Positions 47,643-61,404 of a DNA stretch of 64,000 bases are shown piece after piece. The position numbers were made by a program, and so were the translations under genes. This stretch comes from Chloranthus sessilifolius (lineage: Eukaryota > Streptophyta > Magnoliopsida > Chloranthales > Chloranthaceae). How positions within the stretch are numbered: the stretch's first letter is position 1; every line of letters begins with the position of its first letter. The notes under the pieces were generated by a model, which saw only the letters and a list, made by a program, of their open reading frames with translations, ran no database searches and was not told the origin of the DNA. Location of the stretch: NCBI GenBank assembly GCA_021018995.1, contig CM037591.1:8314001-8378000 (forward strand). Reading direction: 5' to 3'.

Positions 47643-50600
47643 CTAAAATCTTGAAGTTGAGGCTGTTCTTTCATGTCCTTCAAATCCTATACCAAGATGA
47701 GGCAATTTCTTTATGCCTCATCATGGACAACTTCCATGTACACCAATACGCAATCCGTTATAGCTTGAATAATTACATTACACGTTACGCATAAATTTGC
47801 CATACGTTTTTGTACGTCCACCAATTTGGGCCACATTTTACATGTAGACCATCACAAGGCTCAGTCGAATTTCACACACAATATTTAAAATCGCAAAGAC
47901 TAACACGGAATTTGAATATATCTCAAGCTAGTTGTACACCTTTTCATTCAAAATTTGAAATTTGGAGTTCCACATTTACAAACAACTCAAACTTGGGCTA
48001 CACACTCAGCATCTATCATTCAAATTATCTGTTGTTTAAACAAATGGGGATACAAATCCTGAATCTCAGCCTCTCTCTCCCAAGTTGCTTCCTCAATAGG
48101 ATGGTTGCCCCACTTGACGAGAACTAATGGAATGACCTTAGTGCGTAGAGTTCATTCCTTTCGGTCCAAGATTTGAGTAGCGTCTTCAACCATTGTCATA
48201 TCCTCATGTAACTCAATTGGCTGACCGCCTAAAATGTGTGTGGGGTGCTTTACGTACTTTCGGAGCATTGAGATATGAAAGACATTGTGCACCCTATCAA
48301 ACAACGGAGGCAATCCGATGCGATAGGCTACTTCTCCGGCTCGACCCAAAACTTCAAAGGGTCCTATATAACGAGGACTGAGCTTCCCCTTCCTTCCGAA
48401 CCGCATCACACCCCTCATAGGTGATACTTTCACAAATACATGATCGCCCACTACAAGTCTGTTCGTTCTTAACATCGGCAGATAGCTCTTTTACGGCCTG
48501 TCTTTGATCGTGATCATTCCCTTATCATCCGGACAACCATAGCATTATCTTCGAGAACTTCCGTACCAAGCACAAATTTCTCTCCGGTTTCTTCCCAATT
48601 GATGGGCGATCGACATCGCCTACCATAAAGAGCTTTGTACGGCGCCATTCTGATGCTTGTTTGAAAACTATTGTTATATGCAAATTCGATCAACGGAAGA
48701 TGTTGATCCCATGATCCTTGTAGTTCAAGCATACAAGCCCTGAGCATATCTTCGATCACTTGGTTTACTCGTTCCGTTTGCCCATCGGTTTGCGGATGGA
48801 ACGTTGAACTGAAATCTAACCGAGTGCCCATACCTTCTTGAAATTTCTGCCAAAATTTTGAAGTGTACAACGGGTCGCGATCAGATACAATACTGCTTGG
48901 AATACCGTGTAGGCGTACTATCTCCTTCATATAGAGGTCCGCAAGTTTGCCTGCTGTATACATGGTGTTGTAGGGCAAGAAATGAGCCAACTTCGTTAGT
49001 CTATCTACAACCCAAATGGCGTTGTACCTCTTTACTGTTCGTGGCAACCCCACGATGAAATTCATGGAGATAGACTCCCATTTCCATTCTGGTATAGGTA
49101 GAGGCTGTAGTAAGCCAGCAGGGTGTCTATGATCGACTTTTACTTGCTGACACGTCAAACACTTTGACACGTACTCTGCTACGTCGTGTTTGAGACCTCT
49201 CCACCAATAGCTCTTACGCAGGTCTTGATACATTTTGGTACTAGGATGGATTGCGTATTTAGACTTGTGTGCTTCATCCAAAATAGTTTGTCATAGACCA
49301 GCATCAACAGGAATACAGAGGCGTCCCCTGAACAATAAGGAACCATCCTCCCTTATAGAGAAGTCCGGTCTAGTACCTTCCACTACATCCTTTCGAATCT
49401 TAACTAACTCGGCGTCTTTCATCTGCAACTCGTGTATGTGTTCGAAAATTATCAGCCTCACCGAGATATTGGCAACAAAGCACCGGAAGTTTGTACCTCA
49501 ATCTTTGCATCATATAGGGACAGGTCTTCAAACAATTTCCACCTGTACATCTCCATCACAAGATTAGCTAACTGAGCCGAATTCTTACGACTCAAGGCAT
49601 CTGCCACGACATTAGCCTTGCCTGGGTGGTATTGGATGGAGCAGTCATAGTCTTTGAGAAATTCCATCTATCTTCGTTGCCTCATGTTTAGTTCTTTCTG
49701 TGTAACTAAGTATCGGAGGCTTTTATGGTCAGTAAAGATCTCGAAGGTCTCCCCATACAAATAGTGTCTCCAGATCTTTAATGCAAAGATGGCTGTCGCG
49801 AGCTCGAGGTCATGTGTCGAGTAATTCTTCTCATGGTCCTTCAGCTGTCTCGACCAATAAGCAATCACCTTTTTATATTGGTTTAGCACACAGCCTAAAC
49901 CGTTATGAGAAGCATCGCTATAAACTGCAAAACCTCCACTACCTGAAGGAATTGCAAGCACCGGGGCTGAGGTAAGTCGCTTCTTTAGTTCTTGGAAGCT
50001 TGCTTCGCACGCATTGGTCCACTCAAATCGTTCATCTTTCCGTGTGAGTCTGGTCAGTGGTCCCGATAGTTTGGAAAACCCTTCTACGAAACGTCTATAA
50101 TACCCGGCTAAACCAAGGAAACTGCGTACCTCGGTGACCGTCTTTGGTTGTTCCCACTGCACAACGGCCTCAATCTTAGTAGGATCCACCGTGACACCAT
50201 CTTTTGAGACGACGTGTCCCAAAAAGCTAACTTCCTCCAACCAAAACTCGCACTTACTGAGTTTGGCGTACAATTGGTGTTCACGCAACGTTTGTAAAGC
50301 GGTTCTCAAGTGCTCCTCATGCTCTTTCTCTGACTTGGAGTACATTAGGATATCGTCGACAAATACAACGACGCAAGAGTCCAGGTGTGGTTTAAACACC
50401 CGATTCATTAAATCCATAAAGGACGCCGGTGCATTCGTCAACCCAAACGGCATCACTAAGAACTCGTAGTGTCCATATCTCGTCCTAAAGGCAGTCTTTT
50501 GAATGTCGTCTGCCTTGACCCTGAGTTAATGATATCCAGACCTCAAGTCGATTTTTGAAAAATACCTTGCCCCCTGTAGTTGGCCAAACAAATCATCTAT

Positions 50601-52977
50601 TATTGACAATGGGTATTTGTTCTTGATAGTGAGTTTGTTCAACTGACAGTAGTCAATGCACAACCTCATTAACCCACCCGTCCTTCTTCTTAACAAACAA
50701 GATCGGCGCACTCCAAGGAGATACACTTGGTCTGACAAACCCCTAATCTAAAAGCTCCTGTAGTTATTCCTTCAACTCCTTCAACTCGGCCGGAGCCATT
50801 TTGTACAGTGCTTTAGAAACCGGCTCCATTCCAGGTGCCAAGTCGATAGCAAACTCCACTTCTCGATCCGGAGGTAAGCCTGGTAATTCCTCTGGGAAGA
50901 CATCTTCAAACTCACACACCACTACGATCTCCGTAATAACATTCTTTCTTTCCTTGTCATCCATCAGAAAGGCCAAGTAACCACTGCATCCATCTCTGAT
51001 TAGGCGTTCGGCCTTGATGGCGGACACAAGTGGTAGGAACTTTGTTCTCACTCCAACAAATCGAAACGATCTCCTTGTATTCGGCCTAAAGATGACAACC
51101 TTGCTTTTGCAATCTACCGTTGCACAGTGCTTTGACAGCCAGTCCATTCCAAGGATCACATCAAATCCCTGCATGTCTAACAGAATCAAATTTGCCGACA
51201 ATTCAAAGACTTCCCCATCTTTAATAGTTACGGTCACTGACTTGCAGACTAAGTCTGCATCAACTGCCTGCCCAGTTAGAACAGTCACAGCCAAGACAAA
51301 ATCTAATGTCTCTAGCTTGATCCTCATCCTTCTTACAAATCGAGGAGTAACAAACGAATGAGTAGACCCTGGGTCTATCAACGCTCTAGCCTCGTATGCT
51401 CCACGACTCTCCTTCCCATACACGTATAAGGTACCTATAGTGCACACACGTCTCAGCATTTCACTCATGTCACTTATTTAAACATGATGTCCACGTGACC
51501 AACAAAATTTTTAAATGGCATTTAATCTACACATAAATGCAATTTTTTCTACTAATGCATTGTAAATGTTATATTTGATACCATGGTAATTCAACTCAAG
51601 TAGAACTCACCTTGAATGATATCATTGGAGTTCCGAGGTCCTCCGCCGTAACTACATAAGTCCTCCCTTGTACAATCGGCTTCTTAGCTTGGATGGGTCT
51701 TGGTGCAGAAGCAGAAGTCGTTCTTCCCTTGTTCATCTCCGGGTAATCTTTTATTATGTGGCCCAGCTTCCCACATTGGTAACATCCTTGCATTCCCCTT
51801 CTACAGTCAACCGTTCTGTGAGACTTGCCACATTTGGCACAAGTCTCCGTTGGAGTAGAAGAGGCTGCCCGAGAGACGCCTTGGCTAGCAGACACTCCTG
51901 TGGTGGCGGTAGGGTTCTCATACCGGATCAGTCTCGCCAATGCGGACATAGGCGGCCTAGAGAAATTTGTATATGTGCTCTGTCTAGGGAGTGGAGTTGG
52001 CGTTGTATACCTCGGTTTTTTGTTCCCCGAGTTATACTCACCCGCTCCCCCTTGAGTTGTCCCTGTTCCATCGTCCCGATCTCTTCTCTTGTACACACTA
52101 TAGATATCCCTCTCTGCCACTATTACCTTTCCCATCACATCCGCATAACGTTCAAGTTCGAAAATTGATACTCTTTCACGGATGTTTGGTCTTAAACCCT
52201 CTTCAAATTTGGCTGCTTTCATGATCTCTGTGGATGCTAACTAAGTGCAAATCAAGATAACCGTGTAAACTCTACACCGTATTCTCGCACAGACATGCCT
52301 CTTTGTTGTAGATTTGCAAAATCTCTTCTCATTTGGACTCGCACCTGCTTAGGGAAGTACTCCCTATTGAACTCCCTAACAAACTCTGCCCAAGTCCATA
52401 GACGGTGACGGTCCTCAATTTCTCTTCTCCTCAGCACAGACTTCCACCATGGATCGGCATCTCCCTCCAACTGAAAGGAAGCCCATCCAACGTTCTCGCT
52501 CTCCGTACTCTGCAACCTATCTAGAAGCTTCTCTATCTGATTCAGCCATTTTTCTGCTTCTAACGGATCCGTCTGCCCATAGAAGCTAGGAGGTCTTAAT
52601 CTCCTAAAATCAACAAACGACGAGGGCAACAATGCTGGAGGAGGTGGTGGTGGCTGATGACTATTGGCATTATTAGCCGCCAATAGTGTCGTCTGCTCAG
52701 CCAGTATGGCAGTCTGCTGCGTCTGCTGAGCCATCGCAGCGGCCATAGTCTCCATAGCTAATGCGATACGATCTGTCGTGCCGCCCCTCCGATCTTCTTC
52801 ACGAGAATCCTCTTGGTCTCTACTACTAGACTGCTTGAAACCCCTCTTCACCTCTCTGGGTCCTATTCTGGGTACCTCTCGGTCGACCCCTTCTTCAAGA
52901 AGACATAGCGTTCTGCACATGAAACCAAAGTTTCATTAGCAGATGATCCCTTTTTATTCTGACAATAATTTAAGACT

Positions 52978-55435
52978 TGTCAGAAATCCTAACGAAATGC
53001 TTTGATTTCAGCTCCCCGAAACCCGTGCCATCAGCACAACCCTCGAGGTCGTGCCCCATAATGTGTGTTGAACACTTGGTGCATCCCATTCATTTGAGAA
53101 CGCACAAAGAAATAATGCAAAATGAATCTCCAATTCCACTATACGCTAATCCAAAACACCAATCCAAAAGATAGTTCTAATTTCATGTCTCTACATGAAC
53201 AAAAGAACCAACCCGAACCATTAATGCCGTAGCTACAGTCACTCTCAATGGTTCGACAAAAGAATATGACAGATGTCTTTACTCTTACAAAAAAAAAACA
53301 AGGCTGGACGTACCAAGCCGTAAATCTCTCTCCTTTACAAAACACTCTCAAAGTATGCAGCAAGTCTTCTAAAAGAATCTCTCTGGAGGAGGCTCAGATT
53401 CCTCCCTTGGAAAGTACTCTGAATCTCCGGGATCACCCTCTTCCGTAGCAACTCCTAAATCATCTGTGGCAATTCCTAAATCGTCACCTGTGACATATAG
53501 TCAAAGGGTGAGCTACATCCTAGGTCAATAGGGCAATATCACAACGAGTATATCCTTCTTACAAACATATATTTCATGACAAGAATAAAACATGAACTCA
53601 TAGATATCTCTTTGCTTGAAAAGTAAATTTTTAGATGCAATAATTAATTTGACTGCAATCATTGATCTACTCATGAATTTTAAAATGACTACTAGCTTCC
53701 CTTTTTGTTGCAACCAGGCTGATACCATGACTTAAATCATTAACTTAAATAATCCCCGAGCAATATAGCATCGAGCCCCGATGGATTACCCTCCATCGTC
53801 GTCTAATCAGACTATTTTTCATGGAATCGTCCACGTCCCTATCTTGTATGCGACGGGCATACTACTACTACACATCCCTGGGATGTCTGCTAGTGTACGG
53901 ATTAGCCGCTGTACCGGTCACGGATATCCTGCCGAGTCAGTCACGGTTATCCCGCCACATCGGTTGGGTATTCTCTAAACCTTAAATCAAATTGTGCAAT
54001 ACATATAGTTATTCACCGTGTAATTGTGCTAATACATAGTAACACCCAGCCCGTGCAATTATGTTTACTGTTTACGTCTTCACGTGGATATTTACATCCA
54101 CCAAACATCCCTGGGATGTCACGTCATCTGATGCAGCTCTGCGATGCCTACGTATTCTTACATCCCTGGGATGGTTCGATTCTTAACAAGTTTCCTCTTT
54201 TATTTGTGTAAACACACACACTATTGCCATTACTCCACTCTTTGCATTAATAATAAAACGAAAACAGTGTTTAAAGATCATGCAACAATACTCTATCACT
54301 ACGTAAATGCTCGTAATAAAGTGTACTAGTTTAGATATTCCCCTACCTCAAACGCATCTCGAATCCTCGGATTCTCTAATCCGATCAAACTACTAGCAAC
54401 CTAATGGTTCGATTTAACCTAGGTAGGGTCAGCACATAAAAAACATCACTATAGTGCTTAAACATTGGTTCATGAAGCCTATGTTCAACTATAAATAATT
54501 TACAAGCTAAAACAGACCTAAAACCTAGATTCACTCAAATCAATCAAACGATTTTAAATCGATCGAACAGTTTCTAAATCGTTCGAACGAAATTATATAT
54601 CGTTCGAATGATTTTATTTCGTTCGAACGAATCCTCCATATTCATTGTTTCCTCCAAGCAAAACCGTTCGAACGATTTTTAATTCGTTCAAACGGTTTTC
54701 GAAAATCGATCAAACGAATTTCCATTTCGTTCGAACGATTCACTCAGAAACCTTCTTCTTTTCAATTTATTTCTTCAGGCCAAATTCGTTCAATCGAATT
54801 CTCATTTCGTTCGAACGAATTTGTCCATCCTCAGTTATGGATCGAGTTCATCACTTCATCAACTCATCCACCCATCCAAGTCTTCATCATCAATTTCTCA
54901 TATATATATATATAGCTAATTAATCTACACTATTCTAAGGAAATAATCATGAAAGATTCAGCTCACCTTTAACCAGTTGGCTCCCTTGATCCCAAGCCTT
55001 AGCTCACTAGGGTTTCTCAAACCTCCAAACCAAAAATCTCTCTTCGATCCGGAGCTCGTTCCGTTATACTTTACGAGCCAAAGTCACTTGTTTGCATTCA
55101 TTGCACTTCTTCATTTATTTCAGAACAATTCATCCTCTCATTCACTCTCTCTCTTTCTCTCTTAACTCTTCTCCACCATTCAACAAAAGAAAAACTCCTT
55201 TATTCCTTATAACCTATATCCTACTTACTTTGTGTTGAACACATACAACCAACTAATTGTGTGTGTGTGTGTATTAATGGATACATAGTTCAATTAAAGG
55301 GTTTTATGTTATACACTTCATCTCACTTATGATAGATTAAGTCAACCCAGTTAAAGTTGACCTAGTCAAACGTGTGACCAGTCAGTCCGCTTCCCGAGGT
55401 GCACTATTTAAATATAAATTTTTTGGGACGTTACA
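52978..55435 (-). repeat. Chromovirus 5' LTR
   Basis: It aligns with 42809-45243 from GCTCCCCGAAACCCGTGCC onward. Its first 30 bp differ from the left LTR, so the inner border is approximate. The palindrome cluster at 54541-54823 has one unit more than the left LTR. Confidence 0.85.
54541..54823. repeat. Palindrome cluster TCGTTCGAACGA in the right LTR
   Basis: The cluster corresponds to 44361-44632 but has an additional unit (around 54600-54630) and different point variants. Confidence 0.85.
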
Positions 55436-55440
55436 GCTGG

Positions 55441-55747
55441 GGTTATGAACTTATAATTATGGAATCGACTAGATCATCAGATTATAAGTTCATTCCATAC
55501 CAGACCATACCGGAATAGGGTTATATACTTTCTCATTATGAGAAGGGGTCATTCGAGCATATGTAAATAGAGACTATGTTTACATATGGATCCCTACGTC
55601 GTTACATTCCATTTAAGATTAGGAATAGGCGTAATTGGACTTGCTTTTTACATATCTATCATTATTTGGGTACCATATTCACTTCTTTAGGCTTTTATTG
55701 AATCAAGAAATAGGTTTTGATTGTACATCTTTTTTATATATATAAGG
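55441..55747. other. Intron 9 sequence between two elements
   Basis: AT-rich sequence with a small hairpin (GAACTTATAAT...ATTATAAGTTC, about 55447-55493). No gene was seen. Confidence 0.45.
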
Positions 55748-56731
55748 TGACGGGGACTCCGAGTACGTGGACATTGGTTTTGGACCACATCGCTTTTAGT
55801 GGCATCGGAAGAAGCGAAGAGGAGGCCTGAATAGCCCGAGTACTACAACGTCAGGGGGAAAGAGGAGGCAGAAAACAGCATCAAACTACAAACGTCCGAG
55901 TGTTCACGACGGACGTCCGTGAAAACGGTACCCCACTGTTTCATGAGGGACGGACGTCCATAGTTCTGAGTCCGCAGGTCACGGACGTCCGTGGACGTCG
56001 TGCCGCCAGCGACGGGAAATTTTTATTTTTTCGGAAATTGCCTTTTTCAGTCTTTTATTATTATTAGGACTCTTTATTTCGAATTTTACTTTGGTGGCCT
56101 ATATAAGGAGGCTTGTAAAGACAATTTAATTAGTGAATTAATATTTTGAATGCATTATTGCTTAAATATTCTTCTTCCCGAGAGGGGTTTAGTGTGAGGC
56201 CAAGGGAGCGATTCCCAAACCGTTATCTTTTGGTATATATTTTCCTTTTGATCTTTTGTTATCTCTGCTATCTATTCATCTTTATTTTCTCTTAATCTTT
56301 TACCTAAATTTGATCTCATATTCCAAAAGCCCTAATTCAATCGAACCTTAAATCAAACAGAGCCAAAACCCTTTTAGACCATAAACCCTTTCCAAACCAT
56401 AAGCCTATTACAAAGCCATAAACCGATTACGAGCCCTAAACCAATTCTGCAACCCTAGTGAGAGCCCGTGAATCTACATCGGATCGAAGACGAATGCCCA
56501 AGTCTAGAAAAAGCTAGAGTTCTATCTCTAGACCCGATCCCGCCTCAAATCTAATGGTACTTGCGCATCGGACTGAATCCTAGTTGGATCTCACGTGATC
56601 TACCCATCGAAATTCTTCAAACCCTAAGGTATTTAAGATATTTTGCGATGAAACTTGAATTAATTTATTTAATTTCAGCAAAATTGCATCAAAATCATAT
56701 TCACGCATTTTAGGGTTACCGTCCCTCATCA
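55748..56731 (+). repeat. 5' LTR of the interrupted Gypsy element
   Basis: The 984-bp repeat begins TGACGGGGACTCC and ends CCGTCCCTCATCA. It is the same family as the solo LTR at 24224-25179. A palindrome ACGGACGTCCGT lies at 55909-55920 and again at 55981-55992, with a near copy at about 55950. Confidence 0.88.
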
Positions 56732-57840
56732 GTTTTGGTATCAGAGACAGGTTTCTAGGTTAGGGCATTCTTGCTTGTCATATTTATTTTATTGCATTAT
56801 TTTTTCTTTTGTGAGTCCATATTGCATTCCATATTAGAACCCTAATAGGAATCTGTGATCACCATGGATTCGAGTGAGGTTCTCAATACCCTTAAACGTA
56901 TGCAAGAAGAATTGGGTGCGATTAGTGCACGTCTGAATACCATAGAGCAAGCCCGACATCCCTAGGAGTTGGTAATGCTAGATTGCGTGATCGAATCAAT
57001 CAACTGGAAGCGGTTGATGAATTTGAGGATCAACACCAAGGGCGTAATGGTCGCCAAGGTAATCGGAATCGGAATCAGAATTAGAATCGTACGAATCCTC
57101 GTAGAGATGACTACGACCCCAAAGTGCAACTCCTTGAAAATGTTAAGAGTTGAGATTCCGACTTTCGATGGAAGAATGAACCCTACAGTCTTCCTCGATT
57201 GGCTTTTCAACATTGACCAACACTTTGATTGGTATGCCATGAATGGCGACTGTTGTGTCAGGCTCGCTAAAATGAAATTGGTTGGTCAAGCTCAACTTTT
57301 CTGGCTCAATGTCGAGCGCATTTAGGTGAATGGGGGTTGTCCTCTCATTACCCGTTGAGACGGCATGAAGGAACAACTTACTGAGAAGTATGTTCCTTTA
57401 TCATACCACCAACGCCTCCTCCACCAGTGGCAAAATTTACGCCAAGGTGGTATGCCCGTGACCGATACATTGCCAAATTCGAAGAGTTCATGATGAGGTC
57501 CAAGGTATCGGATGACCCTGAAATCACTCTCTAGATTTCGTACCGGGTTGCAACTTGATTTGCAAAAAGAGTTGATTTCTCACCCCGTGGAAACCCTTGA
57601 AAAATGTTATGCCGTTATGCAAGATCTTGAACGATATTTGAAAACATCGGTGGTGAAGAGAACTGAGCCACAATATAGTGGTCAATGCTCCGATGAGGGA
57701 CGATTTTTTTTTTTGATCGGTAATAGAAAAGTATATATTGCAACGCAGCAAGGTGCTGACGAAACCCAATACAACAGGACATGACCAAAAGAAGAAAAAA
57801 CCGCTAAGGACAGTGGCGACCAGACCTAGCTATCCGGAGC

Positions 57841-60800
57841 TTAACCCGGGTCCCACACATAAGCATCCCCCCCCCCCCCCCCAGACCCAACAGCCCCATT
57901 AGCAACCCATAACCACATCAAATCCCTGACCTGCTTCATGATCAGACCCACCAGGTGGCATTTCTCATCAAAGATCCTTCGGTTTCTTTCACCCCATAAA
58001 GTCCAAAAGACAGCGAAAGGGGCCACCCTCCAGTACGCAGACATGGGACAGTCAGCTAGAGCATAGTCCCACATCAAAAACAGAGAGAGGGGCGACGCCA
58101 GCATCACCCAACACATGCCGAAGGACTTAGCAACGATACACCACAGCTCATAAGCCACCTTACAGTGCATCATAAGATGGGCGACATTCTCCTCTTCAAC
58201 GTTACACATAACGCAACAATTGAGGATATCCTTCCCCCGACGGATGAGCTGATCCAACGTTAAGATCCTCTCTTTGAGCGTTACCCACATGAAGAACTTA
58301 ACTTTGGTCGGGACGGCTTCCTTCCACAGACCAGCCGCAGCAAACCTGATCAAAGGCCGAGAGGATAGCATGACGTAGTAAGACTTAACAGAAAACAGCC
58401 CCGCAGTTCCAGCCCTCCATCTGCGCTGATCCCTCCCTTCCCAATTACGCTGAGCACCATAGAGCAATTGCATCAAATTGACAAAAGAGGTGACCTCCTC
58501 ATCCCTCAAGAGCCTCCTAGTATTGACGGTCCACAGACTTCCACCATCGGAGTAGGATACGAAATCATCGATCGTAACTTGAGGATTCACCGAGATAGAA
58601 TAAATATCCAGGAAGGAGAGATTGAGGGGCTCACAGTCCACCCAGATATCCTCCCAAAACCGAATGCGAGTACCGCAACCCCAGCTGAAACATAAATCCT
58701 TATAAAACAGCTTCCACGTAATGCAAATGCCCTTCCACCAAGCCGAAGAACGACGGTGACCGGCCATCGAGATGCCCCAGTTACCAACGGAATCGCCGTA
58801 CTTGTCACTTAACACCACACGCCATAGGCTGTTCACCTCCTCCTCCCTCCCGGCCCGCCATAGCCACTTGCCAAGCAAAGCAGTGTTAGTCGACCTCAAG
58901 TTGCAGATACCCAAACCCCCATATCTGAAAGGCAAACCAACAGTATCCCAATTAACCAGATGAAACCGACGAGAAGTTCCAGACCCCTCCAATAAAAAGT
59001 GTCGTTGCAGTTGTTCAAGCTGGTTGATGATTTTCGCCGGGCATTTGAATAGGGACATATAGAAAATAGGTAACGAAGACAGACCGATTTAAGCAACACC
59101 AAACGACCACCACTGCTAAGCAACTTGCCTTTCCAAGACGGCGATTCTTTGTTGAACCTGCACCACCGGGTCCCAATCCTAGCATTAGGAGACCTCAACC
59201 CTGTGAGGCACACCCAAATTCGGATCGGAACGCTCCACCCACGCTGCAAGAGAAGCTCCTCTAAGAGAGCCGCATCGGTACTAATACCCGAAATCGCAGA
59301 CTTAGCCAGATTAATCCTTTGACCCGAGACCGCTTCATAGATAGAGATAACGTCAGCCAAAGCCTTAAATTCGAGAACGTCGGCCTTACCAAATAACAAA
59401 GTATCATCCGCAAATTGGAGATGTGAAATGTGTCTATCATGATTGCCCACTATGATACTAGTTATAAGATTGGAGGACCTGGCCCAATTCAGCAGCCCCG
59501 ATAAAGCTTCTCCTACGATGTTGAAGAGAAAAGGAGAAAGGGGGTCCCCTTGACGAAGGCCCCGAGAGCTCTTGAAGTATCCCGCAGAAGAACCGTTGAC
59601 GATGATGGAGAACCAGGCCGAGGCATAGCAGCCCCTCATCCATTTCCTCCATGTCTCACCAAACCCCATCCTACCCAGCATATACTCAAGGCAATCCCAG
59701 CTAACCCGATCGTAGGCCTTCTCCATGTCCACCTTCCAAAGGGCAGCCGGTCTGCGCTGAAGCTTAGCCGAGTGGATGGTTTCCTGAGCCACGACCACCT
59801 GGTCAAGAAGGTGACGCCCAGCCACAAAGGCCCCTTGGTTGGCCGATATAATGATACCCATAACCGACTTAAGACGATTGGCCAGGACCTTGGAAATAAT
59901 TTTATAAAGACTATTAGTGAGGCTGATGGGACGAAAATCAGCAATCCACAGCCCCTTCTCGCTTGGGCACGAGTGTGATAAACGTCGAATTAAGGCTTCG
60001 CCCTATGAACCTCGAGGAATGGAATTCCATCATCACCTCCATCAAATTTGCCTTAAGCAACTTCCAAAAACACCGAAAGAATTCGAGAGTGAAACCGTCA
60101 GGCCCCTGAGCCCGGTTTTTAGCCCCATATTTAATAACCCGCCAAACCTCCTCTTCCGTGAAAGGCAGCTCTAACGAGACCTGCTCCTCGACAGCAATGG
60201 CCCGAAACGGGAGCCCACTCAAAACAAGCCGCAAGAAACCCTCATCCGAGTACAGCCCACGGTAGTAGTCGACGATTTTGGCGCTCAGCCCCTCCTCCGA
60301 ATAAGCCACACCATCGATGACAATTCTGCTCAAGAAATTGGCCTTGTTCCGCGCATTAGCAATCGCGTGAAAAAACTTAGTGTTGGAGTCCCCCTCCCAA
60401 AGCCATTTCACCTTGGACTTCTGCTTCCAGCATACCTCTTCCGCCAAGCAAACATTGCTAAACTCCACTTTCTTAAGATACCTCTCCTGACACTCATCCT
60501 CCGTAAGACACCTAGATTCCTCCAAATTGTCCAGATCCTTTAGCCTAGCTAAAAGAGTGTCCTTTTTCAAATGAACCTGCCCGTACTCTTCCGTATTCCA
60601 GGTTCTGATTCTTTCTTTAACCCTCCGAAGTTTGGTGATGAAGCGGAAAGCAGCCGTCCCAATAACCGACTCTTCGCTCCACCATTCCTAGTCCGAAAAC
60701 CCTCATCCAAGAGCCACATATTCTCAAACCGAAACGGCGACGGCCCTTTGCACCGAGACGCACACGTAAGCAGAAGGGGCCGATGGTCAGAGACAGCTCT

Positions 60801-61404
60801 AGCCAAACACTCTAACCGCGCCCCTGGGTAGAGATCCATCCATTCCCCACTGCACAGAAACCTATCGAGCCTACTCATAGACGGAGAGTCCTGGAGATTC
60901 GACCAAGTAAACCGCGAACCAGTTAGCGGCACATCCATCAAACCCCAATCAGCAAAAAAAGTATTGAAATCTCGCATAACTGTCACATCAGGCGGCTCCC
61001 CCAACTTCTCCCACCCCCACCTTATAGCATTAAAGTCACCCCCCAAGCAGAGCGGCAGATCCCATCTACCCGCCAAAGCAGCCAACTCCATCTAGAAATC
61101 CGGGCAATCCCGATCATTAGACGGACCGTAAATACCCCCAAACATCCACTCCTTCCCAGAGATTTTGTGCCGGAGGACCACAGCAGCAGAGAAATAGCCG
61201 ACCTCTTCATCCATTTTATCGAACTGACAAGTATCCCAACGCAGAATACCCCGAGCGCCCTCTCGAATCACTACTATCACAAGTGCCCCATTTGGTCTCC
61301 TGCAGCGTAACTACAACCGGCTTAGTCGAGGCAATCATCCTCTTAACCCCCACCCTTTTACCGGCACCCGAAATCCCCCTAACATTCCACGATAGCATCT
61401 TCAT
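57841..61404 (-). pseudogene. LINE ORF2: endonuclease, reverse transcriptase, zinc-binding domain
   Basis: ORF2 nicks target DNA and reverse-transcribes the LINE RNA. The start codon is at 61402-61404 (MKMLSWNVRGISGAGKR). The apurinic-type endonuclease covers about 60700-61404 (LGGDFNAIRW, SDHRPLLL). Reverse transcriptase covers about 59100-60350 (KDMEKAYDRVSW-like block, GLRQGDPLSPFLF, LQFADDTLLFG). The C-terminal zinc-binding domain is at about 57950-58400 (VPTKVKFFMWVTLKERILTL, then C-x2-C...H-x3-H-C). About 1,190 codons is normal for plant L1. It is interrupted by frame changes near 61280, 60630, 59950 and 59050 and a stop near 61092, so it is inactive. Confidence 0.85.

Larger units (their letters stand above)
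42809..55435 (-). mobile_element. Ty3/Gypsy chromovirus (Tekay/Del-like), 12.6 kb, with extra reading frame (fossil)
   Basis: The element is flanked by a perfect 5-bp duplication GCTGG (42804-42808 and 55436-55440). LTRs are 42809-45243 and about 52978-55435. On the minus strand, from right to left: gag with zinc knuckles (about 51.6-52.9 kb), protease (about 50.8-51.5 kb, DPGSTHSFV), reverse transcriptase and RNase H (about 49.5-50.75 kb, FVDDILMYS), integrase with HPQTDGQTERVNQ and a chromodomain-type end (about 48.15-49.3 kb), then an additional open frame (45656-46975). A purine tract AAGGAGGGGCGAA lies beside the left LTR. LTRs differ by about 2-3 percent by eye, so it is young. The gag-pol part is broken, with about half a dozen breaks. 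Confidence 0.9.

Noticed and set aside
51668-52168. Plus-strand open frame of 166 codons
   Set aside because: It lies antisense within the chromovirus gag region and shows no domain of its own.
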